From Carnegiea gigantea (taxonomy: Eukaryota > Streptophyta > Magnoliopsida > Caryophyllales > Cactaceae), in NCBI GenBank assembly GCA_029747015.1, contig JAKOGI010000141.1:124001-188000 (forward strand): 64,000 bases of DNA. Reading direction: 5' to 3'. Position numbers and translations under genes: made by a program. The notes beneath the pieces were generated by a model. That model was not told the DNA's origin, searched no databases, and was given only the letters and a program-made list of their open reading frames with translations. Below, in pieces: positions 1 through 12,041 of this stretch. Positions within the stretch are counted from its first letter, which is position 1, and each line of letters starts with the position of its first letter.

Positions 1-832
1 ATCTTTAGAATTTTTCAAACATACTACCAAAAAGGCCTAAACCAAAGACAGTCTAGCTGAATTAGTCTAAATCAACATTAAGAAGAGACTTGACATCAGA
101 AATTATAAAAAATTTTATGTGAAACAAAAAATAGGAAGATATTCCCCCTCCCAATTTGGACATGAGAATCAATTCCCGACACTATGTAAAAGGCCATCTT
201 TTTACTACATTTTTGCTACACAGAGTGACTCAAAGAGATTCATGTTTACAAGATTTCAATTATTTAAAAACCTATATCTCATATTTGCCTAATAATGTCT
301 GATGCTACAGACCTCTGTGCTCTCTGAATGCTTACTAAGAAACATTATCAAGTGATTGCCAAACTCTATCTTCGATATGGAAAAGTGTTTGAATGCCTGC
401 TGATGCAATATAATAGGCAGCCTGTTGCAGTTGTTACAACATGTTTGTAATTTGTAGATTCAATGCTCGGGAAGTCACTTAAGTCTAAACCAATGGCAGT
501 CACTTACATGTATTCTACAGCTGAGACAACATGTTTGTAATCTATCCTGGCAAAATGATGTCTCCACATTTACATTTACAGTAAGTCAGAATATTTCTGT
601 TCGGCTAGAAGGAGTATACAGTCAACTCTAGCATCAAAATAGCCAAAAAATCAAACTATTGATTGAGCAAAACCGTCGAAATATTAATTGAGCAAAACCA
701 AACTGAACAAATCACAAACGGATAATACAAAATAGATCTGAAAATGGATAATAAAAAAACATCAAATCAAGCGAATTACACCAAAAAAAAAAAACCCTGA
801 TTGAGCAAGATTTCGAAGCCTCCAGAACTTAC

Positions 833-955
833 CAGCAACTCGTTTCTGGTTTGGAGTGGTGCCCAGATCTGGTCTGGTCTAACCTGATCTAGTGTGGTTT
901 GGAACCTTGTTCTGGGCGCCCAAGGAGGAGAGGCAGGGGAAGACTCAGACAGCAT
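833..955 (-). CDS. possible first coding exon inside the CACTA element
   Basis: Reading leftward from an ATG at 955-953 there are 41 codons without a stop, ending in a strong splice donor (CTG|GTAAGT, exon edge at 833). The exon sits in a GC-rich stretch (840-1200) close to the transposon end, the place where a CACTA transposase transcript often starts. The peptide begins MLSESSPASPPWAP and matches no family I recognise. It could be the first exon of the element's own gene, a captured host exon, or chance. No downstream exon was identified in the 832 bases to the window edge. Confidence 0.25.
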
Positions 956-1079
956 GGAGCAGCAAACGAAGAGAGCTGTGTTCTGCGTAGCGTGAGCGAA
1001 GGAGATGACTTAGACGACGTGGGGCACCGGGAACGAAGGACGTTCTAGGCAGAAGGACGGCGTGAGGGGCACCAGAAGC

Positions 1080-1170
1080 GAAGACAGTTCTGGGCAGCTA
1101 GCGAGGGAGAAGGAGGACAGCAAGGGAGAAGGAGGACGGCGTGGGAGAAGGAGGTTCTGGGATGGGGCTG
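1080..1170. repeat. short GAGAAGGAGGA-type imperfect repeats
   Basis: The phrase GGGAGAAGGAGG recurs three times, with GACAGC or GACGGCGTG spacers, inside the GC-rich part of the CACTA end. It looks like local slippage and explains the base bias. Confidence 0.5.
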
Positions 1171-2540
1171 CGCGAGGGGGCTCGAGGATGTGTGAGCAAA
1201 AGACACACTAGGTTTAATTATTAGCCTTTACCAATTTTGTGACCACAAATCAGGTTTTCAACGGTCACAAAATTAGTTTGGCCTTTTTTTTTAAAAGAAA
1301 AATTAGTTTAATTTTAAAAATAAAGGAAAAAACATTTTTGAATTTTCAAAATTTGAAAACTGTGACTAATTTTATAGTGGTCCGAAAATTAGTCACAAAA
1401 TAAGATAGAATTTCACACCGCTTAACTTTTGGTCAAAAATTTCACACTACCCTGTATCTATCATAAAATTGGTCACAATTTGTGACCATTTCGTATAGGT
1501 CACAAAAAAAGGGTCACAAATTCCAGTCTTTCTGGTAGTGAGAGTTCTAAGCCTTCAAAGGCCCCAACAAAGGAAACTATAACTATTTTTACTGAACAGC
1601 CCGTGAGCATTTCAGGGAAGTCTAGGCCAGAGGGGAAGAAGACTTCATTCTCTAAAGAGACAACAAAGAAGTTCCCTACATTGAAGGAACTTTAAGAAAG
1701 GAAGTACCCATTCCCTGATTCAGACTTGTCGGGAATGTTGGACAACTTAATTGAAAATAAGATCATCGAAATCCCTCAACCTAAGTGACCAGAAGAGGCT
1801 GGAAGGACAAGCAACCTGAAGTACTGTCATTATCATAGGGTCATTGGTCACCCTTTAGAAAAATGCATTACTCTCAAAGAGCATATCATACAACTGGTCA
1901 AGGATGGGAGGATCATACTAGACTTAGACAAAACCATTGAAGCCAATTGCATCCTTTATGACGAGAAAGTCATACCCAACTCTACCTGGAGGAAAGACAT
2001 GCTTTGACTCCTTCATCAAGGATGGAGTTATTCACAATTTAGTTTGGAAGTTTAGAGTTGGTTGTTATGCCGCTTATGATACAAACTCCTCCTCTAGAAA
2101 TCAAACCTACTGTCGATATCTTAGAGAATGATGAAGGGGGTGGACTTTTGTTACTCAACGAAGGCCCAAGAACCAAAAATGGAACCAGCAACTACCCTTG
2201 TGTAGGAGGAAGATACAAGGGAGGAAGATGAAACCTCAGCGTGTAAGAGGTAGGAAGAGCTCAAAAACAAACAAGAAGTAGGACGTTCAACCTATAGACC
2301 TACTTAACCAAGAGCAGCTTACTCCTGTCACGTTGGAAGAATTCTTCCCAGTGGGCTTTTTTGATAGAGTCACTGTTAGCATGACTTCATGTACAAAGCT
2401 AGAAGATGAAGAAGATGGAAAAGAGGAAAAACACAAAGATTCTCCAAACGGAGATGATAAAACTCTGATCGTCTTAAAAGCTTCACCAGCACGGATGGGT
2501 TGGAGGAAAGTCTTTCACCTACCAGAAGGGATGCGTCAGT

Positions 2541-2843
2541 GTGGTGCCACCGCCCTCCACCATCCAAAGCTTTATGCTAACAAGGTCAAAGATGTTGGAG
2601 AATCCTCAGAAGGCCGCCACTTACAACACAGCTATTACCTTCATCAATGATGACTTGTTGTTAGGCTTGAAGCCTCACAACTGTCCTTTATTTGTGACCG
2701 ATTATATCGGGGAACCAAAAGTCAAGCTCATCTTGGTAGATATTACCATTAACATCATGCCTAAGTCTACAATGGATAGGTTAGGAATCAGGGTAGAAGA
2801 GCTTTCTAAGAGTCGTATGGTGATTCAAGGGTTTAGCTTGTAG
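2541..2843 (+). pseudogene. Gypsy aspartic protease relic, active-site motif deleted
   Basis: The peptide carries the protease-flanking blocks of Tat-lineage elements (NCPLFVTDYIGEPKVKLILVD, then INIMPKSTMDRLG and EELSKSRMVIQGFS). In copy 2 the corresponding active-site loop is LVDGGST. Here a 6-base deletion near 2742 fuses LVD directly to ITINIMP, so the glycines of the catalytic loop are missing. The reading frame stays open up to TAG at 2841-2843. The product could not be an active protease. Confidence 0.75.
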
Positions 2844-3018
2844 AGTCAACATGCGACTGGCATGATTTACCTAGAGATAACAACGAGAGATCTACTATCA
2901 TCTTTAATCTTTCATGTAATTGACTCCAAAACGTCGTCCAAATTGTTAATTGGACGCCTGTGGCTTTATGAACATGGAATAGTGGCTTTTACCCTCCATC
3001 AAGATTTTAAGTATTGCC

Positions 3019-3774
3019 ATGGGGGCGAGAAGAAGATCAACTTATGTCAAGCCATTTACAAAGGCAGAATCGCATTTTGCCGACTCTAAATTCTTTGAAG
3101 AGGGCACTGTACCCAACGAGACTATGCCCTCCATAACTTCCTCCATGGGTAGGGGTGAGCCAAATGCTGCTAATAATTTCAAGGTGATACTAAGGCAAGA
3201 TAGCATGAAACAACAAGAGTATCGTGAGGGAAACGTTAAACAAGAGACTATCAGCCAACTTGCTAAACATGTCGCTAAGCAAGGGGTGGTTTCCACAAAT
3301 CACATGCCACCGGTCTTAAGATGTGTTCCCAAAGCCCACCGCAAGGAAGGGGAAACACCCTTCAGTGGGTACATGAATGGAAATACTAAGGGTAAGACTA
3401 TAAAGAAGTATAGTGGGCCCAACATGAGCACCTTTAAAGAAAGTTTCATGTTGCCAACGCGAAACATGTACCAACCGAAGGTGAGCAGACCCCTTCTATC
3501 CGGATGTGTCTCTTGTTCTAAGACCTTATTAGACGAAGAGGAGAATTTACCAAATGTGCGAACAAAGGAAGGATTTAACCAGAATGCATATAAGCTGATG
3601 GAGAAAGCAGGTTATGATTTTAACAATCCTGTTACATTAGGGAAGCTAGTGGAGGTGGAAACCTGCGGCCTCAACAAAATGCAGAAGAAGATTCAAGAGC
3701 AAGGAGGTCTAGTAGAAGTACCAAAAGTGGATCTTGGTTACAGTGTAACTGATCAAGATATCAGGACGATGTAA
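3019..3774 (+). pseudogene. Gypsy post-protease spacer ORF (251 codons, open)
   Basis: This is the stretch between protease and reverse transcriptase of the Tat-type polyprotein (for example NHMPPVLRCVPKAHRKEG and the C-terminal YKLMEKAGYDFNNP). It is open for 251 codons here, while the same part of copy 2 (40156-40950) has several stops and frameshifts. No enzymatic motif is visible. It is retroelement coding DNA and not a host gene, since flanking Gypsy sequence continues on both sides. Confidence 0.7.
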
Positions 3775-3874
3775 GGCCAAGCAAATATAGTTCAATATAT
3801 CTCTACTGAAGAAATAGATGAGAGTGAAGATAAAAATGCTTAACCTCCTATAAAGGGGGTTTTTTCTGTATGTA

Positions 3875-3991
3875 ATGCACTTGACAAATCGTTTTTGGAC
3901 TAAGAATCTTCAAAAATTTGGTGAGTGCTATATTAAAGACATCGATGGAGGATACTTTGAGGCTGGGGCCGAGTCTGAGCCATATAAGTGA
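3875..3991 (+). other. 38-codon ORF resembling a terminal exon, unrecognised
   Basis: Just after Gypsy copy 1 ends, an ATG opens 38 codons ending in TGA at 3989-3991, with a natural-looking composition (includes GECYIKDIDGGYFEAGAES). It could be the last exon of a host gene whose front was displaced by the transposons, or chance. No acceptor site with AG immediately precedes it and no upstream exon was found. Confidence 0.2.
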
Positions 3992-4869
3992 CTGCATTTT
4001 CTGTATGGAACCTGCATTTGTGAGTAACGGCCTCTCCAAGTCCTAAAGAAAGCTGCCTGCATCGTGTTCTTGATGGTGGGATTTAGAAGCATACTAATAA
4101 GTGCTTGTCTGTTCAAAGAAAATTGTTTGTTCATTACTCAGAAACAACTCGTCTGTTTCGCAAACAACCCTCATTTGTGTATTATGCTCGTGCTTAAATA
4201 TTTCGCTAGATCCATGAGCTAGCTGTGTAGAATAGTTAAGCCTAAGCCTTTGAGAGAAAACTGTTCATTTATTGCTGAGAGAAGTACATTTGAGCACTTG
4301 TCTATTTGGGAATCAACTTTTATGTATGCATTATGCTCATGCTTAAATATTTCTTTGACCAAGTCCTTACCTCACCATTATTATTCATATTTGTTTTCCT
4401 AATTTTGAGGGTTTGAGGGTTTTTAGATATTCCTCTGTAGTCTGGGAGATGAATTTTTGTTTATGAGATATTCCATGCAATTTTTTGTAATGTATAATAG
4501 TAGACGGTGAAAGATAGCTTGAGCTTGTTCTTTTCAACTTTATTTATTTATTTCAAATTTTACGAAATTTTAGATTGAATAAAAAAGAACCATTTTAGTT
4601 GGTGTGTAACACACCTATGTACTTAAAAAATGAATGATTCCATTAATATCAAACTCGATGCAGTCATATGGAATATTTTTTTTCTTTTTGTTTAAAAGTA
4701 ATAATATAAAATTCAGTATTCTTGTTGTTCTATATTTATATTTATATTTTAGCTGAGAAACATGATATACATTATGTATTTGAGCTGTTGATGGTAAATC
4801 AACTTGTAAGTTACTTTTCCAAAAGCAGAGTCTGCTTAAAATGACCCAAACTACTTAAGGTTTAGTTTC
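3992..4869. other. gene-free AT-rich stretch
   Basis: No coding region or transposon end could be recognised. A phrase around TATGCTCGTGCTTAAATATTTC at about 4183 recurs imperfectly at about 4334, suggesting an old local duplication of roughly 150 bases. Confidence 0.4.
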
Positions 4870-5441
4870 TCATTAGATTTGTGCTGGAGACTTTACATCT
4901 TGAGCCAAATTGAGTCCCTAGAAAGAAAGCTCCCCTCAGCTAATCTATGCCTATCAACTTTAGCATTGTTTCTTTCCTCTGCAGAGTTTTATCTATTAAG
5001 TCCACCTTGGACTCCCCAAGAAGGTAACATAAATGCAATGGAGAAGGTTGATTGTAGAGTGCCTTATATAGGGCCAAATCTATAGTAGAGTGAATGGTGG
5101 CATTGTACTCAACAACTTTCCAGAGATCTACAAGGGGTAACCACTTGCACTAATTCTTGTTGTTCAACCATCTATCTAAGATCGTAAGCAGATGACAACA
5201 ACAGGTTCAATCCTTGGATAGAAAAAGTATTTGCCAGAATTGACTCATGAGTACATTGTCTCTATCACTTATGATAGACTAGGGCCATCCGTATCACTTG
5301 TAGACATGATCTAAATAACTTTGGGCTTCATCCAAAGCTTATTGGGGGTATGAGAAAGGCATAAAATGAGCTCATTTACTATGACCATCAATTGTTACAA
5401 AGATCACCTCTTCTCTCGTTGATATAGCTAAGGCAGTGCAG
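4870..5441 (-). pseudogene. chromovirus-like Ty3/Gypsy integrase relic, C-terminal half
   Basis: Read on the minus strand from 5441 downward, fragments in changing frames match the integrase core and C-terminus of chromovirus-type Gypsy elements: EEVIFVTIDGHSK (core strand with the first catalytic Asp), DRDNVLMSQFWQ (second Asp region) and, around 5170-5000, KWLPLVDLWKVVEYNATIHS, the block that follows the catalytic Glu in this family. Several stops and shifts break it. The missing N-terminal half lies at 12042-12250 on the same strand. The two were one domain before the LINE inserted at 5441/12042. Confidence 0.75.
5424..5441. repeat. target-site duplication, left copy (LINE)
   Basis: ATAGCTAAGGCAGTGCAG here and ATATCTAAGACAGTCCAG at 12042-12059 match in 15 of 18 positions. 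They flank the LINE and both belong to the interrupted integrase, so they are the diverged duplication of its target. Confidence 0.7.
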
Positions 5442-5655
5442 CCATCGACAGAGTCCTCTTTTAGGGAGGACTTGGTAGGCCAACAAGTTCGAGGGAAAAG
5501 GAGCATTGCTCAGACCCCAGGTCCATCTCCCCTTATCTGCACTGTAAAAGTCATCTCAGCCATCTCCAGTGAGAGAGAGAGAAAGTCATGGTTTTGCCTT
5601 CCTGGGTTGATTTCTAGCCTCTCTATTCTGCTGCTTCCTCTTCTGGGTTGCTTTA

Positions 5656-7632
5656 ATGGCTCCCTTAGAACCCAAACCTCCAGATCTTTGCCATCGTGCT
5701 GGTTCCTTCACCTACTGGGGCCCATTTTCTTCACGATCCAAGCCCAGCCATAAGTATTCTGAACCCGATGCTCTTGAATTTCGCAATAAGCACTCCTCTC
5801 AGGTCATAGGCACCCGAATTGAGTTTTCAGAGCCCCTTGATGAAGGTTACTATGAGCTCGATGTTTTCCACCATTTTAGACCCAGAAAATTTTGGCCTAT
5901 TTTCGCTACCTAGATGACATTGAGGGTGGGTTCTGGTGGTCAAAAGCTTGGTTCTCACTGCATCGACCGACGATTAGCAACCCTAATCGCCAGATCCGGA
6001 TCACCCAGCACTAGGAAATTTTGGGTCTTCAATTTTCGTCTAGCTTCGGCTAGGGAGGCACACCGATCCAGACATTATGCTTCCTATTTGGTAGGTTTCT
6101 CGCACTGTCTGTCGACTTGGCTACATTGAAGGTATATCTCCAGTTCTTCTATCCCTTCCCTTCTCCTTAGCCCTCCCTCCTGTCAAGAGCTATTAAGCGT
6201 TTAGTCTGAGATGGCCTGTTATGTTATGGCTTGTAGTAATAGAACTCACATCATTCTAGTTGGACATCTTGGTTTAGAATTTGGATTGGATAGTGTTCAA
6301 TCTTAACCATGTACCCTGTCTAGGGATGCAGATTGCTCATCATGATTTTGTATTAGTACAGTAATGATGATTATTACTATAATTCTCTGTAAAATGGGTT
6401 GTCTTGACAACATTTTGAAATGGCTCGTTAGGTAGGCTTGTCTGCTGTGCTGTGAAATTTCTATTCTCAGATGGGAATTTTCTTTGGATGCTAATGGGAG
6501 CTCCATTGGTACTATGTTTACCATTTATAACTCTAGCCTGTTTATCAGTGTTAGTTGGAGGTTAAATTGTAGTAACCTATGTTGGATGGGCAGCTTGCGC
6601 ATTTACCATTGGAAGGCCATTCCTATTTTGTGCTTAATGTCTAAAGTGTACCTACAAAGGATGAATCCCAATGTTCAAAGTCATATTGCTTCTCGCTGTG
6701 GTGAGAAGCCTTCTTTACTAGGGTGTTGGCTTGATTCCACATCTAGTACTTCTTAAGTGGGGAACCTTCATAATATTAAGACTTTATATGGCATTCTGCA
6801 CAACCTTTTTACCTTTGGACATCACATAGCTTTTTCCTACTACTATAACTGTTATGTGGATTGTTTAAGGAGTAAGCACCGTTCTCCAAAAGGTCTCTGG
6901 TCTACGTCGGAGACTTCCCCTCATGTGACTCCTCAAATACTCTCCTCCATTATGCTTCTTCACCCAGTCTGCCACATATTTAAAGTGTTCAATAGCAAGT
7001 TGGAGGTACAACATTCTGAACTTAAACCTCTCTTTATGGTTTTGCTATGTGCTATTCAAGTTGTTATGGTGCAAGAAATTCTCGCTGAGATTAATATCCC
7101 TTGCATTTCCAACACCCTTGTTCAGATTGCATTCGGGCCCAGATAATTGTATGTATTTATCTTGCTCCGTTTCTTACTTGTTATGAACCCTCCTTGCAGA
7201 GAGATTCCCCTTCGCCTCTACTGTTTTGATAAAGGCATCGATGGAATAATGGCGGAGTGTTGCAAGATCATTATTGTTGCTTCCTTCCAGGTTGAGCAGC
7301 ATAATGGGACACACTCAAGGTGTTGTCCTGCACCTTGGTATTTGTCGATGATGAATTTGAATCATTCTGAGACGTTTTCCCGCTGTTTCTCTCCAATTGC
7401 AGTTGCCCAAAATAGCATTATCTCATTTGCGTATTCTTGCTTAACTTTACATCGTATAGTTAGCAATAATTGTATTATTTTTTCTGCTTCGCTAACGAGG
7501 TCACCTTATTATTTTACTCCAGATAATATCATGCGGTGGACATACATTAGTTGCTTTCGGAAGTCAGTGAACTCCTATTTGTTGGACAAAGATACCAACG
7601 CATCTGCTCTTGGTTGTAATGCACATCTGTAA
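5656..7632 (+). pseudogene. LINE ORF1-like region, interrupted
   Basis: One frame is unusually open across 2 kb, from ATG 5656 (MAPLEPKPPDLC) to TAA 7632. It is broken by stops at 5911-5913, near 6127, and between about 6130 and 6756, then by single stops at 6754-6756 and 7144-7146. Its position between the leader and the endonuclease is that of LINE ORF1, the nucleic-acid-binding protein of the retrotransposition particle. I see no clear CCHC knuckle or RNA-recognition motif, so the assignment rests on position. It could instead contain unrelated captured sequence. Confidence 0.45.
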
Positions 7633-7923
7633 TTTTGGCATTTTGGCTTAATTTCATCTGACATTGAATTATGGCTAACTTTGTACATTAGTACTTGTAT
7701 TTTTCACTGCTTTTGTTTGTGTTTTCTATGTAACTCTGAGTTATGGGGGAATGTGGAAAATCCTTTTTGGGTTTTCCCGTGACCCAGCCTTCTAAGGCTT
7801 AAGAATGACCGAACGTGGTCCCAGAATGATTTATGCAGGCTACTTGCACGACATCTATCATTAATGAATTCTCATATGGCCAGATTCCCGATGGAGGGGA
7901 ATATTTTAATATTAGTTTTTTTC
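7633..7923. other. LINE spacer between ORF1-like region and ORF2
   Basis: This stretch lies inside the LINE. No open frame or motif was recognised. Confidence 0.4.
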
Positions 7924-10900
7924 ATGAAAGTTGTATGTTGGAATGTCCAAGGCAGAAGTGAAGTTCTTGTCAAAAGCTCATAACCCTGATATGATGTTTA
8001 TGCTAGAAACTATGGTTAATGAATCAAATATACGTAGGATTCTTCCCTTAATGGGATTCGAACATTATGATTCTGTATCACCAGTTAATCACTCTGGCGG
8101 TATAGCAGTTCTTTGGAATAACGGTAATATCCATGTTTCAGTCTTACTAAAAGAAACTAGAGCTATTCATATGTTAATTCATGACCCAGATAAGGTGCAA
8201 AATTCTGTTATTTTAGGAATTTATGCACCTGCACAACCTAGAGATAAAAATGATTTTTGGAATCATTTAGTTGAGCTTAATAATGTCATTGATTTACCTT
8301 GGTGCCTAATAGGAGATTTCAATGAAACATTATGCCCTAATGAAAAATTAGGAGGCCAACCTCCTATTATTTATAGATTTCATCGTTTACATGACTTTTT
8401 AGCTGCCATTAATGCTGAATGTGTTCAAGTATCAGGCCATTTATTTACTTAGAAAAAAAGGATCCACACTCACCTTATTTATGAAAGATTGGATAGAACT
8501 ATGATTAGAAAAGATTGGAGTACCGTGTACCCCAATGCTTACGAAACACATGGTACCTTCTCTTGCTCTAATCATTGTCCTATTGTTACGTCTACTCAAG
8601 CTCAGTTACCACAAGCTAAGGCTTTTCCCTTTTGATTTCAAAATTTCTGGATGAAATATCAAGATATTGATGTTATTGTCTCTAGAAATTGGCGATATAA
8701 CCACAATGGAACAAATATGTATAGATTAATGCGGAAACTAACATGTGTTAAGCTTGATGTCAAAGATTGGTCCAAAAGATACTTTGGGAATTTCAATGAT
8801 AAACTCAGCAAGAATGCGGTTAAAATCGACTATGTGGAGGAGAGACTAATAGCTAATCCTAATAGTCATAGATTTAACACCTGCATGCAACGATTATTAA
8901 AACAACGAGAGAAAATGATGTTGTTTAACCACAAATATTGGGGGAAGTTAGCGCAGAAAGAATGGCTAGTAAACAGTGACAGAAATTCTAAGTTCTTTCA
9001 TAATAAGGTCAATGATAGAAGGAAGAGAAAGCTAGTCACGAAATTGCGGGATAATTACGGCATTTGGATTGATGACCACAAGATGATTGCTGAGAAATTC
9101 ATTTCAGATTATAAGCAGAGATTCAAATCCACGCATCACAATGCCAGACCACTACCAAATTTAGGGTTATCGAAATTAATATCAAACCTTGATAATAATG
9201 AGCTTATTAAACATCCAAATTTAGATGAGGTTAAAACTGCCTTGTTCAGCATTGATTCTAGTAAGACACCAGGACCAGATGGTTTTGGTGTAGGGTTCTT
9301 TAAGAACTACTGGAAAATCATCAAGAATGATCTTTTTAACTGTATTCTTGAATTCTTCATAAATGGCAAAATCCTTAAAGAGATTAACCATGCCTTTATC
9401 ATCCTTCACAGACTAGTCATTACAGACCCATAAGTCTGTGTTCTACAATTTATAAAATTATTTTGAAAATTATTGTTAACAGGTTGAGACCTCTCCTAGA
9501 CCGTATAATCTCTCCTTTCCAAAGTGCATTTCTACCTGGTAGATCTATCCATGATAATATTCTACTAACGCATGAAATTATGCATAAATTTAAGAACCTT
9601 AAAACTAAGACTGCTTAGACAGCTATCAAGTTAGACATGGAGAAAGCATACGATCGAATCGAATGGATTTTATCTTAAAATGTCTACAACAGCTAGGTTT
9701 TCATCCTACTTGGAACTCATGGATCAAACAATGCATCTCTTCAGTTTCGTACTCAATCATTGTTAATGATGAACCTAATGGCCTTTTTACCCCGACAAGA
9801 GGGATTAGACAAGGGGATCCTCTTTCCCCTTATCTGTTTATTCTATGTATGGAAGCCATAAATAATATGCTTCTAAAAGCAGCTAATGCTCCAAGGACTG
9901 GCATAGGAGTTAGGATCTACCCATCGTCTGTCAAAATTCTATGCCTACTTTTTGCTGAGGATTGCCTATTGTTTTGCAAAACTAATCCAGGGAATTGTAC
10001 TAAATTAAAAGGCATCCTTGACTTCTTTTGTTCAACTTTAGGACAATTAGTCAATTATCATAAACCTGCATTGACTTTCTCGCGTAATGCGACTGCTACA
10101 TAAAAGCAATTAGTGACTGCAATTTTCAATATCCCGCATAGAGAGTTGTTGGGCAAATATCTAGGATGCCCTATTTTTCAGGGTCGACCTTCTTACTCAA
10201 CTTTCCAAGATATTATCAATAAAGCAACTACAAAGTTAGAAGGATGGAAAGCAAACTGTTTGTCTAAAGCAGGTAGAACAATTCTCATACAATCATATTT
10301 AGAATCACTCCCAGCACACACAATGCAATCTTTTGAAAGTAATAGAGATTTCTCCTGGCAAAAGTCCAACACAGAAAAAGGTATGCCACTTATAACGTGG
10401 GACAAGGTTTGCAGGTCTAAAAGCAGAGGCAGGTTGGGTTGCGAAAAACAGAAGCTGTCAATAAGGCTTTTCAGTGTAAATTGACCTGGAAAATACTTAC
10501 TAATGTTCCTGATCTTTGGGTACAATCTATGAGGGCTAAGTACCTATGTGCTACAAATCTATTTTGTTGTACACGAAAAAATACGGATTCGCCGGTTTGT
10601 AAAAATTTATTGAAATGCAGGGGCCTTCTACAAAAAGGTATTATCTGGAAAATAGACAGAGGGGATGAGATCTCCTTTTGGTTTGATAACTGGATTGAAA
10701 ACAGGAATTTACTTGAGATCTTAGGTGTGTCTGAAGATAGTATTGCCTACCCTAAAGCCAAAGTTTGTGAGTTTATTCGGGATAATTTAGAATGGGATGT
10801 TCCCAAACTAAGACAGTTCCTCAATAATCATCATGTTATTCAAAAGATTCAGGGTATCACCATACCCTTTCATGAAACTAGTGACTCCTTTTGTTGGGGA

Positions 10901-11994
10901 TTACATAGCACAGGTAACCTCACCACAAAATCAGCTACATGGGCAACTCATGACATACAAGCGCATTACTTATCACCTTGGTCATGCAAATGAATTTGGA
11001 ATATTGATACCATGCCTAAAATCAAAGTCTTCCTTTGGCAGCTTTGCCATAATTCCCTACTTGTACGAGGTACTCTTCTTACAAGGGGGATTAATATCCA
11101 CCCAGCTTGCCCCCTCTGTCTCGATGATATTGAGTCCATAGAACATCTCTTCAAAGATTGTCATATGGTCAAAAAAGTTTGGGATATAGTAGCACAACAT
11201 CAATGGCTTCCAGCTATCATTTCTCCCACAAGTTGCCATGATTTTTCACACTATCTGAACAAGATACAATCTTCCCACAATCCAAAATTGGTACAGAAAT
11301 TCTCATTTATCTTGTGGAGTATTTGAAAATCTAAGAATGCAACAGTTTTCAATAATGAAATTTTCAATCCTGCTGCATGCCTAATTCGAGCAAAAAAAGC
11401 AAATGCTGAGTGGAGAATCCGAACTTGTATGTCAGTTGATCATTTTTTTAGGGGACCTTCTTCTTCCCCTACTTCCTCACTTCATATGGTAAGGTGGCAT
11501 CCCCCATCACCACGATTCGTCAAACTCAATTTTGATGAATCCCTCATCAACTCTTCAACAGCAGGAGACTTCATCATCCGGATTGGACCAGAAAACTTGT
11601 AAAGGTAGGAGTGAGCTATTACGGTGATACATCTATTTTAGTTGCAGAAGCAAGAGCATTACGAAATGGACTACGAGCAGCAATTCAGGCAGGGTTCAGA
11701 AAGATAGCTATCGAAGGTGATAATAAGATAGTGATTCAAGCACTACAAGAACAGATCCAAATTCCTTGGCAAATATCAAATCTTATCAAAGACATACATA
11801 TCTGGCAGACTCAAGGTATCAATTTACTCATTACCTACATTTTCAGGGAAGCAAATACGGCAGCTGATTGGCTTTCCAAGTTTGGACACTCGGTTACAAC
11901 GTCCTTCTCTTCAAATACTTATTTTTCTCCTACTCTTAGGGCTATTTTGGCAGATGATGTAGTTGGGCGCACTCTTGTGAGAAGAGGCGCTTAA
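7924..11994 (+). pseudogene. LINE ORF2: endonuclease, reverse transcriptase, RNase H (broken)
   Basis: It starts MKVVCWNVQG at 7924, the N-terminal strand of apurinic-type endonucleases. A one-base shift follows immediately, and the domain continues in the frame of 7931 with DMMFMLET, SGGIAVLWNN and LPWCLIGDFNE. Reverse transcriptase blocks follow: SSKTPGPDGFGVGFFK, SAFLPGRSIHDN, KLDMEKAYDRIEW and GIRQGDPLSPYLF. The catalytic box reads LLFAEDCLLF where the family has FADD, so one catalytic Asp is replaced by Glu. C-terminal parts are PKIKVFLWQLCHNSLL (zinc-finger region) and IEGDNKIVIQAL with IFREANTAADWLSKFGH (RNase H). In-frame stops lie at 8450, near 8635 and near 9616, and there are several shifts. 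Confidence 0.85.
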
Positions 11995-12041
11995 CATCCT
12001 TTTGGTTTTATTTACCCTTGTTAAAAAAAATATATATATAT

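Larger units (their letters stand above)
1..1540. mobile_element. CACTA (En/Spm-type) DNA transposon, one end
   Basis: The right terminus reads TTTCTGGTAGTG at 1529-1540, the inverse of CACTACCAGAAA, a typical CACTA-superfamily terminal repeat. About 300 bases before it hold many short subterminal copies of GTGACC/GGTCAC and GTCACAAA motifs in both orientations, as expected for transposase-binding subterminal repeats of this superfamily. Just outside, at 1541, the sequence becomes Gypsy DNA that matches a second copy near 38670, so the junction is a real insertion point. The other terminus lies left of the window, so the 3-bp target duplication cannot be confirmed. No transposase core is visible in the part present. 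Confidence 0.75.
1541..3855 (+). mobile_element. Ty3/Gypsy Tat-lineage relic, gag-protease segment (copy 1)
   Basis: This segment is collinear with 38665-41000 of the large Gypsy element further right: the same gag C-terminal region, protease and post-protease spacer in the same order and strand. It begins where the CACTA element ends and stops after CTCCTATAAAG at 3855, where similarity to copy 2 ends. Reverse transcriptase, integrase and LTRs are absent. Stops and frameshifts interrupt gag (near 1696 and 1787). It is a dead fragment, most likely truncated on the right by deletion and cut on the left by the CACTA insertion. Confidence 0.85.
5442..12041 (+). mobile_element. L1-type LINE retrotransposon, near full length, inactive
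   Basis: A 6.6-kb non-LTR retrotransposon. In order it holds a short 5' leader, an ORF1-like region (5656-7632), an endonuclease (from 7924), a reverse transcriptase (about 8650-10480), a zinc-finger reverse-transcriptase C-terminal region (about 11000-11330), an RNase H domain (about 11520-11994) and an A-rich/TA tail (12021-12041). This order is that of plant L1-clade LINEs. An 18-bp diverged target duplication flanks it and both sides continue the same minus-strand Gypsy integrase. Multiple stops and frameshifts in both ORFs show it is long dead. Three mismatches in the duplication also point to an old insertion. Confidence 0.85.
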
